Shown: positions 35,146 to 43,609 of the stretch, piece by piece
Position numbering within the stretch: position 1 is the stretch's first letter
Layout: every line of letters starts with the position of its first letter
Assembly: GCA_039025395.1 (NCBI GenBank)
Contig: JBCCOK010000028.1
Coordinates: 1 to 64,000, forward strand
Direction: 5' to 3'
Length of the DNA stretch: 64,000 bases
Source: Hoeflea_A sp039025395
GTDB taxonomy: Bacteria > Pseudomonadota > Alphaproteobacteria > Rhizobiales > Rhizobiaceae
Translations under genes and position numbers: made by a program
The notes under the pieces: model-generated
What the model was told of the DNA's origin: nothing
Databases searched by the model: none
Seen by the model: the letters and a program-made list of their open reading frames with translations, nothing else

Positions 35146-35560
35146 GATACACAGCGTTATGGGACCGGGGTCTCATTGATGGACCAGCCCAAGAGTTGGA
35201 ATCCGGCATGGACTTGGGCCTGTGATTGGATGGCCCGCTCGGCAGCGTAGGCTGTTGGGGTCGTCGGTGGCAAGATGATTTTCGGGGCTGGTGGCCGATA
35301 TCCCAAAGAGCTGCGTGGCCCTTCGAAGTTGTAGTAAACCCGCCATTGCTCGAGGAAGGTTTCAGCTTCGCGTAGTGAGTAGAATATCTCCCAGTTCAGG
35401 CATTCCTCCCTCAGCTTTCCTTTGAAGCTTTCGCAATATCCATTCTTCCAGGGTGAGCCGGGTTCGATTTAGCGCGTCTTCACGTCCAACCGTCCGAGCC
35501 ATTCGCAAATGGTATCGGCGACAAACTCCGGCCCATTGCACGCGGGGAATAGGTTTCTGT
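35146..35560 (-). mobile_element. IS3-family transposase (OrfB) remnant
   Basis: The minus strand reads NGPEFVADTICEWL (catalytic Asp region degraded to CNGPEF), an in-frame TAA near 35472, then IEPGSPWKNGYCESFKGKLR (catalytic Glu), REECLNWEIFYSLREAE and LGYRPPAPK, the last part of an IS3-family OrfB. The first part of OrfB, OrfA and the element ends are missing. It lies exactly between the hyu-TRAP operon and the FNR-box cluster, marking an old rearrangement point. Confidence 0.85.
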
Positions 35561-35634
35561 TTTAAGGTTATGGCCGCACGCGTAGCCCCAAGTAGCGCGG
35601 CGGGTGGCAATAACCGGGCATCAGCTATCCGGTC

Positions 35635-36468
35635 TTAGTGCATCATCAATGCGGGCACCTCGGTACTGCGGAGCACGAATTCCGTGACCCCACCAAACAC
35701 CTGTTCGCGCCAGCGATGATGCGAATAGGCGCCCATGACAAGAATACTCCCCGCTGTCTCGGCGGTCTTGTCGATCAGCACATGACCGGTTCTCTGCCCC
35801 TTCGGATCAATCACCTCAACGGCCACATCCTCTGCATGGAGCGCGATAAAGTCGCGCATACGCTTGAGAGAGGGGCGGTTTCCCTTCGGGCCGACCGTGG
35901 CAATGACGACTTGAGACGCTCTCTCGATGAAAGGTATCGCCGCGGCAATTGCGCGTGATGCTTCGGGACTTTGATTCCAGGCAATGACAATACGATGTCC
36001 CAAGTCCTTCTCGGCGGGCCGGGAAGGTGCCAGGAAAACCGGTTTCGTCGATTGGGCCAGCATCTGACTGACGAGGTGCCGCCAATACGTGTTCTTCGAA
36101 TGTGTCAGGTTCCCAAGAACCGCGATGTCGGCATAGATCGCATAGTCGAGCAATGACTGAACCGATCTGTCAAATGTCGAGGCAAACGTCGAATCGACAT
36201 TCTGGTAGCGATTTGCGTGCGCACTGAAAGCCGCCCCTGCCAGCCTCTCGGACTCGAAGGCATTCTGCTTGGCTTGCGCTTCCAGTTCCCGGATCTCTGC
36301 CTCGGGAAGGCCCCAATTGTCCATCCATTTGTCGATCCATGGGGTGTTTTGGGGAAACATGCCCTGAACTTGAGCCTGATGCTGTTCGGCGATTGCAAAG
36401 GCAAAGTCTGCCATCTGGGCAAAATCATCCTGTTTGTTGACAGGAAGAAGAACTCTCTTGATCGACAT
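35635..36468 (-). CDS. Universal stress protein, two-domain type
   Basis: About 277 residues with two UspA-like halves. The second (from about 155, HRIVIAWNQSPEASRA) ends in GAYSHHRWREQVFGGVTEFVL, the usual nucleotide-binding G-x2/3-G-x9-G(S/T) type ending, here GAYSHHR...FGGVT. The first half is less conserved. The start ATG has GGAGAAG 5-6 bp upstream. Tandem-type Usp proteins of this kind are typical FNR/FixK targets for low-oxygen survival, and a perfect TTGA-N6-TCAA box lies 83 bp upstream of the start. Confidence 0.9.
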   Translation of the reverse strand: MSIKRVLLPVNKQDDFAQMADFAFAIAEQHQAQVQGMFPQNTPWIDKWMDNWGLPEAEIRELEAQAKQNAFESERLAGAAFSAHANRYQNVDSTFASTFDRSVQSLLDYAIYADIAVLGNLTHSKNTYWRHLVSQMLAQSTKPVFLAPSRPAEKDLGHRIVIAWNQSPEASRAIAAAIPFIERASQVVIATVGPKGNRPSLKRMRDFIALHAEDVAVEVIDPKGQRTGHVLIDKTAETAGSILVMGAYSHHRWREQVFGGVTEFVLRSTEVPALMMH

Positions 36469-36551
36469 GTCGCTTCTCCTCGGCGTCCTTGATCGTTCTT
36501 CTTTGTTCAACCAGCCGCCTGCAAAGCCTATTCAACCATCGCTGAGCCGAA

Positions 36552-36565
36552 TTGAGATACGTCAA
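36552..36565. promoter_or_regulatory. FNR/FixK box (TTGA-GATACG-TCAA)
   Basis: Perfect match to the FNR-family consensus TTGA-N6-TCAA, 83 bp upstream of the universal stress protein start, in non-coding DNA. The two Crp/Fnr regulators in this cluster carry the E-x2-S-R recognition pattern expected for this half-site. Confidence 0.75.
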
Positions 36566-36774
36566 GCAGATACGAAAACTTCAAGCCCGGTACCGCTTTG
36601 CCCGGCCTCGACTTGGTGCTTTTGAATGTGTCAGCATGGTGCGGGACTTCAGTGCCAACACCTGCTGGCTTTAGGGCGTTGGGCGGCAAGCGAGAAGGAC
36701 GACGTTGTGAAGCAGATACGTTGCCGCCTGTGAGGCCTTGACGCTGCGGCGGCCGGTTCCGGCGAAGCCTGATG

Positions 36775-37101
36775 TCATATCATGCATTCGCGGCACAGGG
36801 TTGCGTATGGGACGGCATCCAGGCGTTCCTCCGAAATAGGGTCGTCGCAGTCGAGGCACACGCCGTAAACGTCGTTTTCAATGCGCGCCAGGGCTGCATC
36901 GATCGAAGCGATTTCCTGCTGGCCAGCCCGTCCCTGCATTTCAAAGACCTCGTCGAACTCGCGTTCGGTCGCCCGCTCTTCCACATCGGGATCAGGCGGG
37001 TCGTCCAGCAGATCGTCGAGCTTCTTCAGCCTTTCGAGAAGCTCTGCCCGTCGTTCCAGAAGCAGTCTTTTGCGGGTTCCCAAATTGGTCATGGTGTTCA
37101 T
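36775..37101 (-). CDS. DksA/TraR-family C4 zinc-finger protein
   Basis: About 108 residues. A long helical coiled-coil N-terminal part rich in Glu, Arg and Leu (about 10-75, RKRLLLERRAELLERLKKLD) is followed by a four-cysteine zinc finger: GVCLDCDDPISEERLDAVPY, then CREC. The fold enters the RNA polymerase secondary channel and tunes transcription with ppGpp in the family. It is shorter than DksA, like the small rhizobial paralogues. The start is either of two adjacent codons (GTG then ATG). It lies 46 bp downstream of the Crp/Fnr gene and may be co-transcribed. Confidence 0.85.
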   Translation of the reverse strand: MNTMTNLGTRKRLLLERRAELLERLKKLDDLLDDPPDPDVEERATEREFDEVFEMQGRAGQQEIASIDAALARIENDVYGVCLDCDDPISEERLDAVPYATLCRECMI

Positions 37102-37147
37102 CACAGATGGCGCTTATGCCGGCCGGTTTGAAACCGCCCAGACAGAA

Positions 37148-37825
37148 TCATTCCTTTTCGGCCAGCGCCTTCAGAGCCGATGGCCGACAAACGCAAACGC
37201 GGTGTTTCTTGGGAAGCTGGATAACGCCATCCAGGCGCAGCCGTGTGAGCGTACGGCTGACGGTTTCATGCGAAAGGCCGAGAAAGTCGGCGATGTCGGA
37301 CCGCGGCATGGGAATATCGAAACAGATGCGTTGATCGTTGATCACGCCAACACGGCCCATCAAGGAAGCCAGGAAGGATGCAACCTTTTCCATTGCCGAT
37401 TTGCGACCGAGCATGATGAAGTGCTCCTGCATATTGTTGACTTCCGATGCTGCATATCTCAGCAATTCATTGCAAAACGAAGGATCCCGCTCGAAACTGG
37501 TGCTTGAGGCGTTCTTTTTGTGGACGCGCAGCTTGACCTTGCTGACCGCTTCACAGTCGCAGTGGTAATGGCGGTCGTGGCTGAGGCCCACCACATCGCC
37601 CGGATAGCCGAACGAAAGGACTTGCCGGCGGCCGTCAAACAGAATTTTGGACGTCCGCACCACGCCCTCGACGATCTCGTAAACATACTCTGCGTCATCA
37701 CCCTCGAAGAACAGGGGATGTCCGGCTGCATAGCGCGCGATTTGCGATTGCGCCGCGCTTTCAACGCCGACACTGACTGGGACAACGGTACTCTTGAAGA
37801 TGCTCACAGGGGACGTAACATACAT
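37148..37825 (-). CDS. Crp/Fnr-family regulator, FixK-like
   Basis: About 225 residues. A cyclic-nucleotide-type beta-roll (about 25-105), a dimer helix and a C-terminal winged helix DIADFLGLSHETVSRTLTRL. Glu187, Ser190 and Arg191 in HETVSR match the FNR/FixK residues that read TTGA half-sites. The N-terminal cysteine cluster of oxygen-sensing FNR is missing, so direct iron-sulfur oxygen sensing is unlikely; this is the FixK pattern. The start is fixed by GGAGG 6 bp upstream. It is the natural candidate for binding the five boxes in the cluster. Divergent from the response-regulator gene. Confidence 0.9.
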   Translation of the reverse strand: MYVTSPVSIFKSTVVPVSVGVESAAQSQIARYAAGHPLFFEGDDAEYVYEIVEGVVRTSKILFDGRRQVLSFGYPGDVVGLSHDRHYHCDCEAVSKVKLRVHKKNASSTSFERDPSFCNELLRYAASEVNNMQEHFIMLGRKSAMEKVASFLASLMGRVGVINDQRICFDIPMPRSDIADFLGLSHETVSRTLTRLRLDGVIQLPKKHRVCVCRPSALKALAEKE

Positions 37826-37956
37826 TGCGGACCTCCGGTACACGGTGTTGAAACTGGGTTCTTTAAAGGACGTCCACGTATCGGTGGTATCCCGCAATTG
37901 TATCAAAAGGTACAGGCACGTATCATCGCATCTTGCCGCGGAAATGATGCGTTTTC

Positions 37957-38781
37957 GTGATAGACTTCAAATCGGACGCCGTGAATGTCCTGCCGCCGCT
38001 ATGTATTGACCGTATTGGCCAGCCAGAGCTCACCGTGAACCAAAAAACCAAAACCATACTCGTCGTTGACGATGACCCCAAGGTCCGACAGCTTCTGCGC
38101 CGTTGTCTTGAAATGGAAAACTATCGCGTCGTCGAGGCCGACACGGCAGAGGCGGTTCATGAATGTCTCCGGCAGGAGACGGTTGACCTTATTACGCTTG
38201 ACCTGAATCTCGGAACGGAAAACGGCCTCGATATAGCGGCCGGTCTGCGCCCGGTGTCCAATGTTCCGATCATCATCGTGACCGGAAAGGGCGATGTCAT
38301 CGACCGTGTCGTTGGCCTCGAATTGGGCGCCGACGATTACATAGCCAAACCGTTCCACATACGCGAGGTTCTGGCGCGCGTTCGTTCTGTCATTCGCCGC
38401 AGCGAGGATCGTGTTCGGACGGACTTCGAAAAAGCCGAAGCGGGCGATGACCGGCACAAGGAGAAGACGTACCAGGTTAACGGATGGACTGTCTGTCCGA
38501 CCCGCTTTGAACTAAAGGACAGCAAAGGGCACCTGCACGATCTTACATCGAACGACTTCAAGCTTTTCCTGGTGTTTCTGGAAAGTCCCAAAAGGGTTTT
38601 GTCCCGGGATCATATTATGGACAAGTTGAATGGACCGGACTGGACGCCCTTTGACCGGACGATCGACAATCAGGTTGCCCGTCTTAGGAAGAAGATTGAA
38701 CCCGATCCCAATAAACCAACAATTATCAAGACCGTTCGAGGTGTCGGTTATATGCTCACAGCGGACGTAAACGAGGTTTGA
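37957..38781 (+). CDS. OmpR/PhoB-family response regulator
   Basis: A 274-residue (or shorter) two-component regulator. The receiver domain has ILVVDDDPKVRQLL, the phospho-acceptor Asp in LDLNLGTENG, IVTGKGD and the YIAKPF lysine. The C-terminal OmpR winged helix has FKLFLVFLES, DRTIDNQVARLRKKIE and VRGVGYML. The start is uncertain: the GTG at 37957 gives a 26-residue extension that the family lacks; the GTG at 38035 gives a normal length. It converges with a hybrid histidine kinase 15 bp away, a possible partner, and is divergent from the FixK-like gene. Confidence 0.9.
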   Translation: MIDFKSDAVNVLPPLCIDRIGQPELTVNQKTKTILVVDDDPKVRQLLRRCLEMENYRVVEADTAEAVHECLRQETVDLITLDLNLGTENGLDIAAGLRPVSNVPIIIVTGKGDVIDRVVGLELGADDYIAKPFHIREVLARVRSVIRRSEDRVRTDFEKAEAGDDRHKEKTYQVNGWTVCPTRFELKDSKGHLHDLTSNDFKLFLVFLESPKRVLSRDHIMDKLNGPDWTPFDRTIDNQVARLRKKIEPDPNKPTIIKTVRGVGYMLTADVNEV

Positions 38782-38796
38782 CCATCTTCGGGTCCA

Positions 38797-40338
38797 CTAT
38801 TCTTGCGTCAAGACCTGATGCAACACGCGCGCAAGTTCCAGTTGGCGGTATGGTTTGCGCAACATCCTGATGGAACGTGATGTAAGTTCGTTGGAGCGAA
38901 CCAGATCCTCGGCATATCCGGATGTGAGCAGGACGGGTATGTTTGAGTGCTTTTCAAGAACGAAGTCAGCGATCTCGTACCCCGATACGCCCCCCGGCAT
39001 GACAAGGTCCGTAAACACCATGTCAATGTCAGAATTCGAGCCAAGCACCGCAAGTGCTTCCACACCGTCTGATGCTGAAATGACGTTGTAATTCAGTGCT
39101 TCAAGGCGTTGCCGCGTCAGTTTGCGCACGCGCGGATCGTCTTCCACAACGAGCACCCGTTGGCCTGAGCCGAGATAGGCTTCGGCGGATTCATCTTGTC
39201 TCGCCTTGTCAGACCGGCCGGCAGAACCGTCATGGCGCGGCAAATACAGGTTCACGGTCGTCCCAAATCCGCTTTCGGAATAGATCGTGACGTTGCCGCC
39301 GCTTTGCTTCGCAAATCCGTAGACCATGGACAGGCCGAGTCCGGTTCCGCCTGTTGCTTTCTTCGTGGTGAAAAAGGGCTCAAAAACTCTTTCAAGCGTT
39401 TCGTCTGACATACCTTCGCCCGTATCCGAAACGGATATTCTGACATAATCGCCGGGCTCGAGCTGCACTTCCGGTGCTGCGTATTCACGATCGATCACTG
39501 AACTGTCCGTTTCAATGATGAGACTGCCGCCATTGGGCATGGCGTCACGCGCATTCAGCACGAGATTGAGCAGTGCCGTCTCAAACTGACCGGGATCCGC
39601 ACGCGTCTTCCAGAGGCTGTCTGCCAGGATGATTTCAAACGTAATCTGGCTGCCGAGCGTGCGCGTCAAAATCCCCGAAAGGTCTTGGATCAGGGCATTG
39701 ACATCGACAACTTCGGGCCGCAGGATTCCTCGTTTGGCGAAAGCCAAAAGGCCACCGGTCAGGTCAGCGCCCAGCTGCGCAGCTTCCAGTGCTTCATGCA
39801 ATAATTCGCGCTCACCGGGATCTTCGATCCTGTTGTCCAGCAATTCGAGGTTCCCGACAATGACCGTTAAAAGATTGTTGAAATCATGGGAAACACCGCC
39901 GCAGAGCTGGCCGATTGCTTCCAGTCTCTGGCTGATTTTGAGGGCCCGTTCAAACGTCTTTCTGGCGGTGAGGTCATGAATGATCCAGCAGAAAAAATCC
40001 GCATCGCCGACATTGAACGTGCCGACCGAAAGCTGCAGCGGGAAGGTTGTTTCGTCCTTTTTGGTGCCAGTAACCTCATGTCCAATACCGCTTGCCTCTT
40101 CCTCGCCCACATTCTCGCCGCTGCGGATACGATCGGTGGGTCGAATGGACCATGGATCCTGGATCAGGCTGCTGACATTTTGGCCAATCAGTTCCGCATG
40201 TGAAAAGCCAAACAGATTTTCGCACGCCGTGTTGGCCGTCTGGATGATGCCTTCGCGATCAGTGGTCAGAACGGAATCGGCAGTGGCTTCGAGCAGCGCC
40301 TCAAGCCACGCCGCTTTTGCCTTGTTATCCTTCATCAT
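38797..40338 (-). CDS. PAS-domain hybrid sensor histidine kinase
   Basis: About 513 residues with no membrane segment, so probably cytoplasmic. Order: PAS domain (ADSVLTTDREGIIQTANTAC, about 12-125, with a PAC motif), HisKA with the phospho-acceptor His in VSHDFNNLLTVIVGNLELLD (about 155-175), HATPase_c with NLVLNARDAMP, SDTGEGMS and GGTGLGLSMVYG, and a C-terminal receiver (RVLVVEDDPRVRKLT with Asp in FTDLVMPGG). This is the FixL/hybrid type without a haem-binding sequence that I can see. It converges with the OmpR-type gene. It could sense redox or metabolic state. Confidence 0.92.
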   Translation of the reverse strand: MMKDNKAKAAWLEALLEATADSVLTTDREGIIQTANTACENLFGFSHAELIGQNVSSLIQDPWSIRPTDRIRSGENVGEEEASGIGHEVTGTKKDETTFPLQLSVGTFNVGDADFFCWIIHDLTARKTFERALKISQRLEAIGQLCGGVSHDFNNLLTVIVGNLELLDNRIEDPGERELLHEALEAAQLGADLTGGLLAFAKRGILRPEVVDVNALIQDLSGILTRTLGSQITFEIILADSLWKTRADPGQFETALLNLVLNARDAMPNGGSLIIETDSSVIDREYAAPEVQLEPGDYVRISVSDTGEGMSDETLERVFEPFFTTKKATGGTGLGLSMVYGFAKQSGGNVTIYSESGFGTTVNLYLPRHDGSAGRSDKARQDESAEAYLGSGQRVLVVEDDPRVRKLTRQRLEALNYNVISASDGVEALAVLGSNSDIDMVFTDLVMPGGVSGYEIADFVLEKHSNIPVLLTSGYAEDLVRSNELTSRSIRMLRKPYRQLELARVLHQVLTQE

Positions 40339-40543
40339 GGCCGTAACCGGAATGGATCATCGCGCAATTGATGCACGTCGCGCGCCCGCTTTGCAAATCC
40401 GACTGACTGCATCTGAGCTAAGATCGAACACCAACCCTATCGGGGCAACGCGGAGCGCCTGTGCCAGCTCTTGCATTCATAGTTTTCTGACGGCGTTTCC
40501 TGATTACCGATTGATCAAAACGGATACTCTAATTCTTGGGTCC

Positions 40544-41704
40544 TCATCTTGTCTTCGGTTTGCCATGCTCGAAGTCGGCAAGACCGAGTCCTTGCGTAAT
40601 CGCGAGGTAGGACAGAAGGTCGGAAAGCGATATGACGCCTTCAAGTCTGCCGGCTTCGGCAACCAGCATTTTGCGCCGGTTTTTCCGCGCGATGATTTCA
40701 AACAAGGCTTCGACAGGCATATCGCCGGAAACGGTGTTGTCCTCGTTTGACACCACCAGGATGTCGCTGAGATGGGTTGTCGGCCAGTTTTCGCGCTCGA
40801 TCCCGCGGATGAGCGATGTGTCGACATAGCCCAGCAGGTGGTCGCCCTCCAAGACAGGAACGAAACTTACGCTGTGTTTGAGCATGATCTCATTGACCGT
40901 ATGTTCGACACTGTCATCGACATCCGCCGTCAGCGGCTCTGTGCTCATGAGCGCCCGTACCGAATGATCCTTGAGCGCCGATTTAATGAGCAGTTGCTGG
41001 TAGCTGGCTCTCGACGCGCTAACGATGAAAAAACCGATAAGAATCTGCCACAGTCCACCAACCGAGCTCGCCAGCAGCAGGGACAGCACACCAGAGACAA
41101 TCAGCAAAGCACCGAAAACGGTTCCAAAGCCGCTGGCAATGCGCGTAGCCCAAAAAAGGTCGTGCTTGAGATGCCAAAGGGCCGCTCTCAGAACCCGCCC
41201 GCCATCAAGCGGAAACGCGGGGACAAGATTGAAAGCAGCGAGGAGAAGATTGATCAATCCCAGGTAGGAAAACACGACCGTAAGCGGCCTTGATGCGCTG
41301 TTGCTGTCGAGGTTTTCTGCAATGATATAAAACAGAAATGCCAGCGCGAAGCTCATCGCCGGACCGGCAATGGCGATCCAGAACTCCGATACCGGATTTC
41401 TTGGCTCCTGCTCCAATTCGGCGACCCCGCCAAAGAGGAACAGCGTAATGCCGCCGACTTCAAGTCCGAAGCGGCGTGCAACCAGCGAATGCGCAAGTTC
41501 GTGGAGTATGAGCGAGGCAAAGAGGCCAAGCATCGATACAACAGAAAGAGCGATGTAATCATACTGCGATTGTCCGGGCAGTTCCGCCGGAAAATATGCG
41601 ACTGCCAAGCTCCAGACGACCAACGCTGCAATAAGAAGCCAGCTCGGATCGATCCGGATCTTGAATCCGGCAATTTCGAACAAATTCACCGCATTCCTGA
41701 ACAT
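40544..41704 (-). CDS. Membrane metalloprotease M50 (site-2 protease type) with CBS domains
   Basis: About 386 residues. Membrane helices carry the zinc site His68-Glu69-x2-His72 (LHELAHS) and Asp167 in AFPLDGGR, the S2P-type catalytic triad of ligands. The C-terminal roughly 130 residues form a CBS pair (VRALMSTEPLTADVDDSV and LLGYVDTSLIRG). It should cleave membrane-embedded substrates, with the CBS part sensing adenine nucleotides. I prefer the ATG at 41704 (MFRNAVNLFEIAGFKIRIDP), which matches the family start. A perfect FNR box lies 69 bp upstream. Downstream (convergent to nothing) lies the kinase gene. Confidence 0.9.
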   Translation of the reverse strand: MFRNAVNLFEIAGFKIRIDPSWLLIAALVVWSLAVAYFPAELPGQSQYDYIALSVVSMLGLFASLILHELAHSLVARRFGLEVGGITLFLFGGVAELEQEPRNPVSEFWIAIAGPAMSFALAFLFYIIAENLDSNSASRPLTVVFSYLGLINLLLAAFNLVPAFPLDGGRVLRAALWHLKHDLFWATRIASGFGTVFGALLIVSGVLSLLLASSVGGLWQILIGFFIVSASRASYQQLLIKSALKDHSVRALMSTEPLTADVDDSVEHTVNEIMLKHSVSFVPVLEGDHLLGYVDTSLIRGIERENWPTTHLSDILVVSNEDNTVSGDMPVEALFEIIARKNRRKMLVAEAGRLEGVISLSDLLSYLAITQGLGLADFEHGKPKTR

Positions 41705-41773
41705 GGTCAAACTACCGCCTGCGCTCATGGCATCGATGTCTACACCAGTCTGACGACTTGCGGGCTGCTGTTT

Positions 41774-41787
41774 TTGATTTCCATCAA
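41774..41787. promoter_or_regulatory. FNR/FixK box (TTGA-TTTCCA-TCAA)
   Basis: Perfect TTGA-N6-TCAA palindrome in the promoter region of the M50-CBS protease (69 bp from the preferred start). The small zinc-ribbon gene starts 164 bp away in the other direction, so this site could serve both genes. Confidence 0.7.
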
Positions 41788-41951
41788 ATCGCCGGATTTT
41801 GCAGCGGCGCACCGGTGATAGCATTTCGACTGGACCGACAAATAGGATCCGTGCCGCCGATCTTCGGACTGACCGTGGCCAAACCGCTTTTGCGGTGCCA
41901 ATCTGCTGAGAAACTGGATTTTCTTCAATTGTTCACTATATGTTCAGTCTT

Positions 41952-42113
41952 ATGATAATAGATGAAAAAGAAACCAAGGACACGCAGAGCAGCGGACAGA
42001 TCGACCAAAAGCAGCGTCGCTGTCTGTTGTGCGGGCTGATGTTTGACAGCTTTGGACCCGGCAATCGGATTTGCAAACGGTGCAAATCGACAAGTGTCTG
42101 GCGCCGCGGCTAG
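41952..42113 (+). CDS. Small zinc-ribbon protein (53 residues)
   Basis: A short gene: 53 residues with a polar N-terminus and a C-terminal four-cysteine zinc ribbon, RRCLLCGLMF, then GNRICKRCKSTSVWRRG. This C-x2-C...C-x2-C pattern with a conserved Trp-Arg ending is common in small uncharacterised proteins of Hyphomicrobiales. It starts with ATG at 41952 and ends with TAG at 42113. No clear Shine-Dalgarno sequence is seen. Probably DNA- or RNA-associated; function unknown. Confidence 0.65.
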   Translation: MIIDEKETKDTQSSGQIDQKQRRCLLCGLMFDSFGPGNRICKRCKSTSVWRRG

Positions 42114-42436
42114 TGTGGTGTATTTGAAATACTTTCACCCGGTGTCGCTCAATGTGGCGAACTTCAAATTTGTTACGCCAGCTGATCGGCGGGTCGCGCA
42201 ACAGTTGAAACAAACCCCAGAACTGGTTGGCTAGGACGTACGCGCGATGCACTAGTATTTGCGCAGCCAAAACGCATTTCGGCTTCAACATCCATGCCAA
42301 GGGCGAATGCGGGCCATGTCGTTGCTTGTATATGCGTTTGCCGATGCATTTTCGAACCGTTTTGACGTGCGTCAACCGGTGATGTCCAGCCTGTGCTAGC
42401 AAGCGTCAACCTGAAAAGCATTACCCGGAGAAGACA
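42114..42436. other. Gene-free interval carrying an FNR box
   Basis: About 320 bp between the zinc-ribbon gene and the BON protein. It holds the promoter of the BON gene with a perfect FNR box at 42362-42375. Upstream of that box I recognise nothing. Confidence 0.6.
42362..42375. promoter_or_regulatory. FNR/FixK box (TTGA-CGTGCG-TCAA)
   Basis: Perfect TTGA-N6-TCAA palindrome 61 bp upstream of the BON-domain gene start, in non-coding DNA. The distance suits an activator site centred near -41 with a short leader. Confidence 0.75.
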
Positions 42437-43087
42437 ATGGTTCCTGACCAGACTCTCAAACAGCGTGTCCTGGACGAGTTGCGGTGGGACACAAAGCTCA
42501 ATGAGGCCCATATAGGCGTCACCGCGTTTGACGGTTCGATAACCCTTGGCGGCCATGTGACGAACTTTCCCGAAAAATACGCAGCCGTCGAGGCGGCAAA
42601 ACGAGTACGGGGTGTCAAGGCGGTAGCGGACGAAATCAATGTTCATCTGCCTTCCGAGCACCGCCTCGACGACAGCGATATTGCAAAACGCATTGCCCAT
42701 GTTCTGGAATGGAATGTCTCCATCCCAGAAAGCGATGTTAAGGCAAGGGTTCGCGATGGATATGTCATACTGACCGGCGAAGTCGATTGGCATCAGCAAC
42801 GCTCGCATATCGTTCGGCAAGTGGAACATGTCGGCGGCATCAGGGATGTGACAAATCAGATCATGCTCAAAAAGCGTCCAGTGTCAGAAGACATCAAAGA
42901 ACAGATACAAAGCGCTCTTCACAGAAATTCCGAGAAGGAAGCCGACCAAATCACTGTATCGGTTTCAGGCGATACAGTGACGCTGGAAGGCTGCGTACGT
43001 GATCTCTACGAGAGAGACCTGGTCGAGGATGCAGCCTGGTCGGCTGCTGGTGTGCGTCATGTGGTGGACAATATCCGGATCTCGTAG
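42437..43087 (+). CDS. Triple BON-domain protein
   Basis: A 216-residue protein of three BON modules (about 7-70, 75-145 and 148-215). Each shows the pattern of a helix then V..G.VTL.G.V and a conserved Gly: GVTAFDGSITLGGHV, VKARVRDGYVILTGEV and ITVSVSGDTVTLEGCV. No signal peptide is seen, so it is probably cytoplasmic or peripherally attached. BON proteins bind phospholipids or ligands and are osmotic or envelope stress proteins (OsmY type). A ribosome binding site GGAGAAG precedes the ATG, and an FNR box lies upstream. Confidence 0.88.
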   Translation: MVPDQTLKQRVLDELRWDTKLNEAHIGVTAFDGSITLGGHVTNFPEKYAAVEAAKRVRGVKAVADEINVHLPSEHRLDDSDIAKRIAHVLEWNVSIPESDVKARVRDGYVILTGEVDWHQQRSHIVRQVEHVGGIRDVTNQIMLKKRPVSEDIKEQIQSALHRNSEKEADQITVSVSGDTVTLEGCVRDLYERDLVEDAAWSAAGVRHVVDNIRIS

Positions 43088-43090
43088 TTG

Positions 43091-43415
43091 TCAAACTCTG
43101 AGCGAGATCGATGATCGGCAGTCCGCGGATCTTGTCTTTTCCATAATTCGAATGGCGTCTTCGATCCCTTCGCCTTCCAGACACCAGATGGTCTCGCGCA
43201 AAATCACGTCGCGGGCCGTCATCATGTCAGGTTGCTGACCCCCAAAAGGCTGCGCATGCCAGGCCGCGGGCTGTCAGCATCCCTATGAGGCGGTCGTTTT
43301 TGCCGACAGGAACTGCGCCGATATCTTCTGTCTGCATGATTTGCGCGATTTCATTCAGTTTCGCGCCCGATTCGACCCAGGAAAGGCCGCTATGCATGAC
43401 ATCTTTGACCTTCAT
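43091..43415 (-). pseudogene. CBS-domain protein broken by frameshifts
   Basis: The first part (MKVKDVMHSGLSWVESGAKL, through DIGAVPVGKNDRLIGMLTAR) is a normal CBS module. After that the frame runs into a stop (near 43227). The second module continues in another frame (TARDVILRETIWCLEGEGIE and DAIRIMEKT) and its end in a third (KIRGLPIIDLAQSL). The duplicated TAR segment suggests a small tandem duplication at the first break. Two frame changes within 320 bp make it a pseudogene unless they are sequencing errors. The promoter is intact: a perfect FNR box lies 70 bp upstream, and GAGGA precedes the start. Confidence 0.8.
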
Positions 43416-43485
43416 ATCATCCTCTTTGAGAACGCGCGTCGATACGTGCGCTTGGATGAAAGGTACGTCTTTCAGGGTGCGTTTC

Positions 43486-43499
43486 TTGATCTGCGTCAA
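43486..43499. promoter_or_regulatory. FNR/FixK box (TTGA-TCTGCG-TCAA)
   Basis: Perfect TTGA-N6-TCAA palindrome 70 bp upstream of the CBS-protein start, between it and the Na/Pi transporter gene. The box outlived the gene it controlled. Confidence 0.7.
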
Positions 43500-43609
43500 A
43501 AGCGTTGTCACACCGGTTTTGTGCGCAATGTTACGCCGGAAGAACCGCTGCGCACCGCACGATGCTGTGATTTCGGATTGTTGGCTGCAGCTGCGGGTGA
43601 TTGGGCCTC

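Noticed and set aside
35965..35985. TTGA-TTCCAG-GCAA inside the universal stress protein gene
   Set aside because: One mismatch, but in the coding region far from a start. A chance match is likely.
40351..40364. TTGA-TGCACG-TCGC near the kinase start as another FNR box
   Set aside because: Two of the eight fixed bases differ from TTGA-N6-TCAA. I kept only perfect and one-mismatch sites in intergenic DNA.
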